Notes under the pieces: generated by a model
Databases searched by the model: none
What the model was told of the DNA's origin: nothing
The model's input: only the letters and a program-made list of their open reading frames with translations
Assembly: GCF_015706575.1 (NCBI RefSeq)
Contig: NW_024037074.1
Coordinates: 27,517,334-27,581,333 of the forward strand
Direction: 5' to 3'
DNA from: Patiria miniata
Taxonomy: Eukaryota > Echinodermata > Asteroidea > Valvatida > Asterinidae
Length of the DNA: 64,000 nt
Part shown: piece after piece, positions 57,987-64,000 of the stretch
How positions within the stretch are numbered: the first letter of the stretch is position 1
How the letters are laid out: each line of letters begins with the position of its first letter
Translations under genes and position numbers: made by a program

Positions 57987-60900
57987 CTAAGAACGAATCC
58001 AGAATGGCAAACAAAATTTAAAACTTTGTGGAATAGATGAAGAAGTTTTGAAGGCAATATTGAAATTTGCAGTTAGCGACTGGCGCATCCGCATTATAGT
58101 CAATGACTATGTTAAAATCATCGGTCGTAAACCGGTCGTTACTAATAGGCACATTAGGCACTGTTCCTTGGGCCTAGGCCTACGAAAAACTTGGAGGCCT
58201 ACGAAAAGTTTGAGGGCCTACGAAAAGACCGCAGTGTGCCATGAAACAAACACACAAATACCCAAGTGTGTATTTGCCTACAATCGGGGACCCCCTATTG
58301 TCTCTCTTGTGTTTGTACTTTTTAGGAAGACCTCCCATTATGTTTAGTACACGATCGCCAAATTGGAGACCATCGGGAATTGGGGACCCGCTATTGAATG
58401 CAGATACAAACTCATGGCACGCTCACACACAAAAACTTTTTAACAGTTTTAGCGTCTCTCTCAGATTTTTCGGTTTCACCAACTGACGCTGACGGTGTAG
58501 TTAGCTGCATATACATGTACGTGTACAAATTTGTCGTTCTGAAGCACGGTGCCAACAGCCTTTTAGAGCTACCAGTTTGGCCTGGCTTGCTGAGTACAGC
58601 TTAGAATAAACATGAAATTGGTGCCGGTTTCTAGGGCGGAGGAGGGCCTACGGAATATTTGTGCCTAGGGCCTATACGGAACATTTAACCCGGTACTGGT
58701 TGTAAAACATAACCTACACAATGGTGGCTTTAGTGACTCGCCCGAACGCAGCATTTATGATACGAGCATGCATGGATAGCAAACTGCAATGAAATCCGTG
58801 TACCTCTTGATCGCTGGCTGGACGATTCCAGGTAGACAGTATTCTTCCACTATCCAAATCGATAGTGAAGCCCTGAGTTGGGTAGTACTCATCGTCTGTA
58901 GGACCGTTCACTGCATACAGTACATCTGCAAGGTACAAGAGTTCTTATTTTACAATAATGTTTAAAACAGTCCATGATCAAGAGAATGAATCACGTCTGA
59001 CACATACAAATCACAGTCACAAGTCAACTAACAATAAGGCATCATGCCTCGTTCATGTTACCCTGACTTTGCTTCGAAGCATCCAATTGACGTTTATTTT
59101 GAAGAGAAAACAATTCAGCGATTATTTCAAAATCAAACATGTCGTAATCTGTTACAGATCCAAGGAGTTGTGAGTCGAGATATGCTTCCTTTTCACACTT
59201 GGAGATAATTGAACATGTTTTGCTTTATCTCGACGTGAAAAGAGAAATTCAACAAAGCAATTTTGTCAGGAAATCAGGTATCTTTTTCTTGGAGAAAGCG
59301 TTGAAGGCTTGGTGTATGGACTCACCTTCTTCATCATCGTAAGCGATAGCGAACACCCTACCGCCGAAGTCCTCGCTTGCAATTTGCCGGTCGTACTCCC
59401 CCGTCGTGCTGTTGAAGCACAGGATGCGGCCGTGTTCACGATCCGCCACGCACAGCAACTGGCGTTTTTCCGCCAGGGCCAGGCTGTGGGGGATATCGAA
59501 CGTCCTCAGTTCATCCGGTTGGTCTGGGTCTGGTGAGAAAACAAAAAGAAAATCTTGAACTCCCGAGACCGTGCAGAAGTTTGCATGGTTAAGGCCGGTT
59601 TGAACTTAGTGGTGTAACTTGAGTCAAGTTGGCAGGGCGAAATGTGGGGTCCTCATTTTGCTTGGGGGAGCACTCAATATGCGTTTAGTAATTGCTCACA
59701 TTCGACTTCTACAAATTGTAAGCGGGGAGCACAAGGAGGGACGGGACTTGCAAAATGTATAACCTTGTGTTCACGATACATGTGAAGCAACTTTGTCATC
59801 AAACATTCATGGCAAAATTCGCTAACTTGCTGGGATGTCATAAAATTGCGTTCAGATCCGCATTCTTGGCGAGTTTGACCAGAGGCCTTTCGCCATGTTA
59901 TTGTTTTCAATGTGTAGCCTACTTTATTAAGCAGGGTTCTTTTTGGTATCACTTCCTTCTCGTCTGATTGAATGATTCAGAAAACTTTAGTAAAACATTC
60001 GTCAGATATTGCAGCAAAAGTCAGACTTTAATAAGTATTATTTTGTGGAGAGCAAAGGCAAGCCCTGCCTACATTCTAAAACGATTATGTCATTTTATTT
60101 GATTTTTGTATTCGAATTAAACGGAATCATCGAGCAATTGTTAGCAAACATGATACGGAGTAAAAGAAGAAGTCACTTTAAATTCTCAAGGCTTCAAATC
60201 ACGCCACACTGTGCCCAAAACTCGGAGTTTTGTGTTATGAACACTTGTCAGCTTTGCAATTAAAGACAAAATCTAAGAGAATGTCACTCATTAACTTAAT
60301 GACTCACTGGAAGGTGCAGTTATTTCCATGAGCACAGATCCATTCGGAGCGAACTTCAAGACGCGGCTGTTGCAATACCTGTTAAGTTGAAAACAAAGTA
60401 AAAGGTAAAGTAGGCATATGCTTATGCATTGATAATTATAATTACTGGGAAAACACTTTCCTGCTTTTAATACTTGGTTTTGCCCGGTGTCATATGAAAT
60501 TTTGACTTCTATTTTGAGATATGGTATCTTTCACCTTTATGGATTATAGCCTAATTCGTGACCTGCAGTCCGAATCAGGCTATCTTAACTAAGGCATGCC
60601 CAAAACAACCTAAGGAGCACGTATTTTATGTTGTCCAAATTTCACGTATGTTATGTAGTCCAAATTGCGCACTTCAACCTGCCAGCCTTATATCGGCATA
60701 AGTTTGGCAGCACTGTACACTCAGTGCTATCAGAAACTCATCACAAGTCAAATCACAAGCTTGTTTGGCTTGGAGCCCAACCAACAACAACAACAACCTC
60801 CTGCTTACAAGTGCCGGGGTCTTCAACTAATCGACCACTGAAATTGATATGGTTGGCTGTTCCACCCTAAAAAAATGTAAGTGATTTGTGGTGATTTTGC

Positions 60901-63183
60901 TCGAGTCCCGCGACTCGGGCAGGTCGAGCCCGAGTCCAAGTCCGAGCCTGCTGGGTCGAGTCCAAGTCCGAGTCCGAGTCTGCGTGACTCAAGTCCGCGT
61001 CCGAGTCAATGTAAAATGGGACTCGAAGCGGAATTGAGTCCGAGTTCGAGTCACGAGTCACACAAGTTTGCCTTTACCCGTCAGCAACGAAGAAGTTCCC
61101 GGTCTTGCTGTCCACGGCCACGTCGGTGGGCTGGCAGAAATGCTTCCAGTCCGAGCCGGGCTGGAACCGTTTGCCCAGCACCAGACTGGGCTTCATTCTC
61201 TCCCGTATGTCGGCGGGGAACTTAAACACCTGATGCAAAGCCACGTCGGTCAGCCACATGTTACCCTCATGGTCTATGGTGATACCGTGCGGCATGAAGA
61301 ATCTACATTTCGAGAATTTGAAAAGAAAAAGGGTTCAAAAATTGAAGATGCCTGCAGTGGTGTATTTTGCACAGTTGGGACAGGGAAACCCCCAAACATT
61401 TTGACATATGTCGAAAAAAAAACAATAGCAGCAGCACCACCCAACCTAGTACCAGTAGTAATAACTCCCAACTCACCCACTTTTACCAATTTTACAACCT
61501 AATACTTGAGGCCACTGTTTTTCAGAGATATTCCCATTTGATCTCCCCCAATACTCAAATTCTGTTCAGGCAAAATACTCAAAATACTCATAAAGCATTT
61601 GTGACACGACCCCCTATGTCGGAAGTAGCCGAAATTATAAGTTGCTGGCCTTTACAGCAATTTTTGCACAATAGAAAATTAATCAAGGAGCCCTCGACGC
61701 CTTAAATCACGTTATGACCAAATTCATATTGGATGTCAAGTACAATTACAGGCCTGTAAACGTCAGAACCCAGCGTTTAACATTTGAACACATTATATAA
61801 AAACAGCTTTTGGTAACGGTCTATAAACAATTAATCGCATTTAAGGGGAGAGATGCAGTAAAGGGGCTAGGCTCAATTTTGTCACAATACATTTAACTTT
61901 TAAACACTGTTTAGTGTTTCGAAACAAGCGTTCACGAGGCGTTTATTCAAATATAAACAGAATGTTTATAATTTGTTTTCCTGAAAGTCAGATTTTAGTT
62001 ACAAGCAGCTGCAAAACTTCAACCGGCTGCTAGAGGCTTTGTTTTTGGTATATCTGCATCATGAATCCAAATTCAGCCTGTAAGCCTTTTACGTCTCTCC
62101 CCTTAAACGCGTTAAAACGTTCATATACTGTTGCAAAAAAAACGTTTATAGTGTGTTCATAGTTATGTTTTACAGTGTATAACCACAAAGAGCCAAGTAT
62201 GCTCTTTTGAATGCTCATTGTTTGTTATCCAGTCACATCAATGTCTCTAATCCTTTGTGAGTGTGCCTACCTCCCTGCTCCCCACGAATCCAGCACGTAT
62301 CCGCTATGCGGATCCATCATGAGAACCACGTCGTGTTGAATAGCCCGCTTACGTTTCTTGAACACGTGGTTGTTGTCGAAATCACTGTAGACAAAAGAAA
62401 CGATTCAGTCAAAGAATAAATATATACACAATGTGCAGTCTATCCCCCACTTACTTTCTTTATGATCTGTACTCCATAGTTTAGAGGGAGGGAGTATTAT
62501 TTTGTTGATAATTATTCCCCACCTATGTCGATGTATTGCAGAGAATCTCACGAAGACAGACCGAACGTAACTGACTGCGACGTTCAGTTGGAGGAATGAA
62601 AACCATAGTGACAACAAACATCGAATCGAAATCACTCTTCCGAACTCTGGTCAGGATCGAAATAACGGACGCGAACAAACATCCCCCTTTGCTACCAACC
62701 TGGATTAAGCTGATACTTTTCATTGCTGAGTTTCTTTTTTTTCCTGCTTTATATGACATCCAATTATGGTTTCATTCAACTTAACTGATCAGTGTAATTC
62801 GTTCTTTTTTGGCCTTGATTTATTGTCGATTCACGTTATACTCCTTCAAATATTGATCCCAATACCATAGGTCCAATGTTGTCCGCATGACTTGTCCCTT
62901 ATAGGCCTACTTAGGTGAGGCACCCACGTTGCAAAGATTAAGCCTCATTTTTCCCTTCACTGCTAACATTTTTGTATCAAGTCTTATACCTTTGCAGCCA
63001 GCGTCTTTCGCCGCGCTGGAAGGCGTAGACCAAGCCATGCTGGTCGGTAGCGACGCCAGCAACCTGGCCCATGCGAAGTGCCTCCCTCGGCCACCATTCT
63101 TCGGGCTCCAAGGCGTTGGTGTCGAAGGCCCCCTCAGCCGGCCCGGGGTAGGCCCTTGCGTATCTGTAGTCGCCCTCATATGC
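57846..63183 (-). CDS. Peptidyl-alpha-hydroxyglycine alpha-amidating lyase (PAL), C-terminal seven exons
   Basis: PAL cleaves peptidyl-alpha-hydroxyglycine to the amidated peptide plus glyoxylate, the second step of neuropeptide amidation in the secretory pathway. It is a six-bladed NHL-type propeller. Seven exons (63183-62990, 62384-62271, 61302-61078, 60378-60308, 59529-59326, 58925-58804, 57986-57846) total 1071 nt. All phases agree and give 356 residues plus TAA. Using rat PAM numbering from memory, the zinc ligands match: His585 in 'MPHGI', His690 in 'IPHSL' and His786 in 'EPHDL'. The Cys pairs match 'HFCQP'/'YCNSR' and 'LCVADR...RILCF'. Tyr654 lies in 'GYCNSR' and Arg706 in 'VADR'. The residue before the last zinc motif is Glu ('FVEPHD'), where rat has Met784. 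The protein ends about 34 residues after His786 with no membrane segment, so it may be a soluble PAL-only enzyme or a PAM form lacking the anchor. The 5' end is outside the window. Confidence 0.92.
58804..58925 (-). CDS. PAL exon f
   Basis: 122 nt. Acceptor CTTGCAG, donor CAAGAG|GTACAC. Encodes 'VLYAVNGPTDDEYYPTQGFT' and 'IDLDSGRILSTWNRPASDQE'. 'LYAVNGP' is shared with vertebrate PAM. Confidence 0.9.
59326..59529 (-). CDS. PAL exon e
   Basis: 204 nt. Acceptor CTCACCAG, donor GAAG|GTGAGT. Encodes 'PDQPDELRTFDIPHSLALAE', 'LLCVADREHGRILCFNSTTG' and 'FGGRVFAIAYDDEE'. It contains the second zinc His, the 11-residue Cys pair and the Arg of 'VADR'. Confidence 0.92.
60308..60378 (-). CDS. PAL exon d
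   Basis: 71 nt. Acceptor TTAACAG, donor TCCA|GTGAGT. Encodes 'YCNSRVLKFAPNGSVLMEIT'. It completes the conserved 'DGYCNSR' with the preceding exon and holds the catalytic Tyr and second Cys of the first disulfide. Confidence 0.88.
60895..61062 (+). repeat. GAGTCC-type minisatellite in a PAL intron
   Basis: Variants of 'CGAGTCCAAGTCCGAG' repeat some fifteen times, with internal 6- and 12-bp periods. It begins about 15 bp left of the donor of exon c. The Ser/Pro-rich frame across it is an artefact. Confidence 0.85.
61078..61302 (-). CDS. PAL exon c
   Basis: 225 nt. Acceptor TGTAG, donor GACGG|GTAAAG. Encodes 'FFMPHGITIDHEGNMWLTDV', 'ALHQVFKF', 'LVLGKRFQPGSDWKHFCQPT' and 'FFVADG'. It contains the first zinc His and the Cys equal to rat Cys634, and is the strongest family signature in the window. 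Confidence 0.93.
62271..62384 (-). CDS. PAL exon b
   Basis: 114 nt. Acceptor TCTACAG, donor GGAG|GTAGGC. Encodes 'DFDNNHVFKKRKRAIQHDVV' and 'LMMDPHSGYVLDSWGAG'. The basic 'KKRKR' run is an insertion not typical of vertebrate PAL and could be a protease-sensitive loop. Confidence 0.88.
62990..63183 (-). CDS. PAL exon a
   Basis: 194 nt, phase 0 to phase 2. Acceptor CGACAG and donor AAAG|GTATAAG. Encodes 'AYEGDYRYARAYPGPAEGAF' up to 'GLVYAFQRGERRWLQ', the first propeller blade visible. 'QRG' lies where rat PAL has catalytic Arg533 ('HRG'). Confidence 0.88.
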
Positions 63184-63616
63184 CTGTCGAATGAAGACAA
63201 AAAATTGCAAATCTTAGAACAGCACTCTTTGGAAAGATTTTTTCTGGGGGAAAAATGCACCCTAATGTTCATGTAATGCGTCTATTAATCGTTCCCTCAC
63301 ACGTCCCCCAGGCTGCCCCACCCACGGTTTGAGGATTGTCACTTTTGAGGTGACAAAATCCCAACCCCTGGGGCAAAACTTAAGTGACAATTCCCGACAT
63401 ACAGGAGTGGGGCACCCAAAACTTGTTGTCTTTGCCATGTAGTGCGCCAATGAGCAACGTTCGGCCTTCGTATCAAGATTGCTTTTAAAATGTTTCCCAT
63501 GTTACGTAAGCCTTAGGTTTTGGGCTTTCAGTAGTAAGTAGTAGCCGGATGCCTTTTTATCATTTATTGAAAGGTAACACTAGGTTTTTCTAGTTATGCA
63601 CAAATCGTCATCGGCG

Positions 63617-63999
63617 CCACGAACTGACACATGTATACGCGTGGCTGCGCTGCACGAACTGACATCCTCCACAGTGCCACACTTTTAGAGCGCACCCCAT
63701 ACATTTTCGGTTTGACGAACTGACACTGACCTTAATTTCACCAATTAAGACGCTTTTTAAATACATTTTTGAGTAATCACACAAGTATACGGATTGAGTA
63801 AGTTCGTGTCAAACCGTTTTTCTCCGTTCTGCATTGCCGCATCATGCTTGGGTGTCAGTTCGTGAAAACGAAAATCGTCTATTTTGCGTCAGTGTCGATG
63901 TGCGCGCGCACAACCGGGTGTCAGTTCGTGAAACCGAAATTGTTGATTACGTGGTTTTCACGAACTAACACCCATTTGCGCGTGAGTGTCAGTTCGTGG
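63617..63999. mobile_element. 383-bp MITE with CCACGAACTGACAC ends
   Basis: The left end 'CCACGAACTGACAC' and right end 'GTGTCAGTTCGTGG' are a perfect 14-bp inverted pair. Internal copies of CACGAACTGACA or GTGTCAGTTCGTG occur near 63654, 63716, 63850, 63918 and (as 'CACGAACTAACAC') 63959, so the element is a cluster of the same motif in both orientations. It has no coding capacity and lies upstream of the visible PAL exons. The right target duplication cannot be read because the window ends one base later. Confidence 0.85.
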
Positions 64000-64000
64000 T

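Noticed and set aside
57791..58057. 88-codon minus-strand frame over the last PAL exon
   Set aside because: It is out of phase with the spliced PAL frame. The correct phase gives 'QFVEPHDLAVYSG' with a proper acceptor.

Overview
This is a window of animal nuclear DNA. Coding exons are sparse and intron-split with GT-AG boundaries. The rest is AT-leaning sequence full of retrotransposon remnants, inverted-repeat elements, minisatellites and long poly-G/poly-C runs. A tandem family of secreted collagen-C1q proteins, plus a CR1-like element whose ORF1 carries a 2A-like motif next to a Cys-rich finger, points to an invertebrate deuterostome (lancelet, acorn worm or echinoderm). The species cannot be fixed from the sequence alone.

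Left and centre (about 3.9-52 kb) hold a tandemly duplicated C1q-like locus on the + strand. The full unit, reconstructed by comparing copies, has five parts: (i) an upstream regulatory block with inverted TGATTGACA sites and a TATA-like box; (ii) a short non-coding exon 1 ending in GTGAGTG; (iii) a non-coding exon 2 of 53-63 nt; (iv) one exon carrying the whole coding region (signal peptide, Cys cluster, Gly-X-Y collagen stalk, C1q head); (v) a conserved 3' flank with GGATCGGTGCGGAT repeats and, in two units, a G-rich minisatellite. Unit 1 (exon 2 at 5677, CDS 12805-13593) and unit 4 (exon 1 at 41241, exon 2 at 43854, CDS 49275-50108) are intact where visible. Unit 2 (exon 1 at 22604, exon 2 at 24675, coding exon at 26845) has a net 16-nt deletion in the C1q head. 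Unit 3 (31216-31925) is a decayed copy of the coding exon. An extra promoter copy without its gene lies at 37.39-37.65 kb, inside a tandem duplication of the unit-4 upstream region.

The introns and spacers carry a CR1/L2-like RT fragment (6.2-7.2 kb), an RTE-type endonuclease-reverse transcriptase relic (8.95-10.9 kb) inside a 5-kb inverted-repeat structure, a tRNA-derived SINE (30.8-31.1 kb), a CR1-like ORF1 relic with a 2A-like motif (34.95-35.16 kb), a Ty3/Gypsy gag-protease relic (53.3-54.75 kb) and at least six MITE or foldback elements. There are also several satellites, including a ~146-bp array rich in TGACGTCA palindromes (47.0-48.2 kb).

The right end (57.85-63.18 kb, - strand) contains the last seven exons of a peptidyl-alpha-hydroxyglycine alpha-amidating lyase (PAL) gene. 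All splice phases agree, it keeps the expected zinc-ligand histidines and disulfide cysteines, and it ends without a transmembrane segment. It is unrelated in function to the C1q array. The 5' end of this gene lies outside the window.
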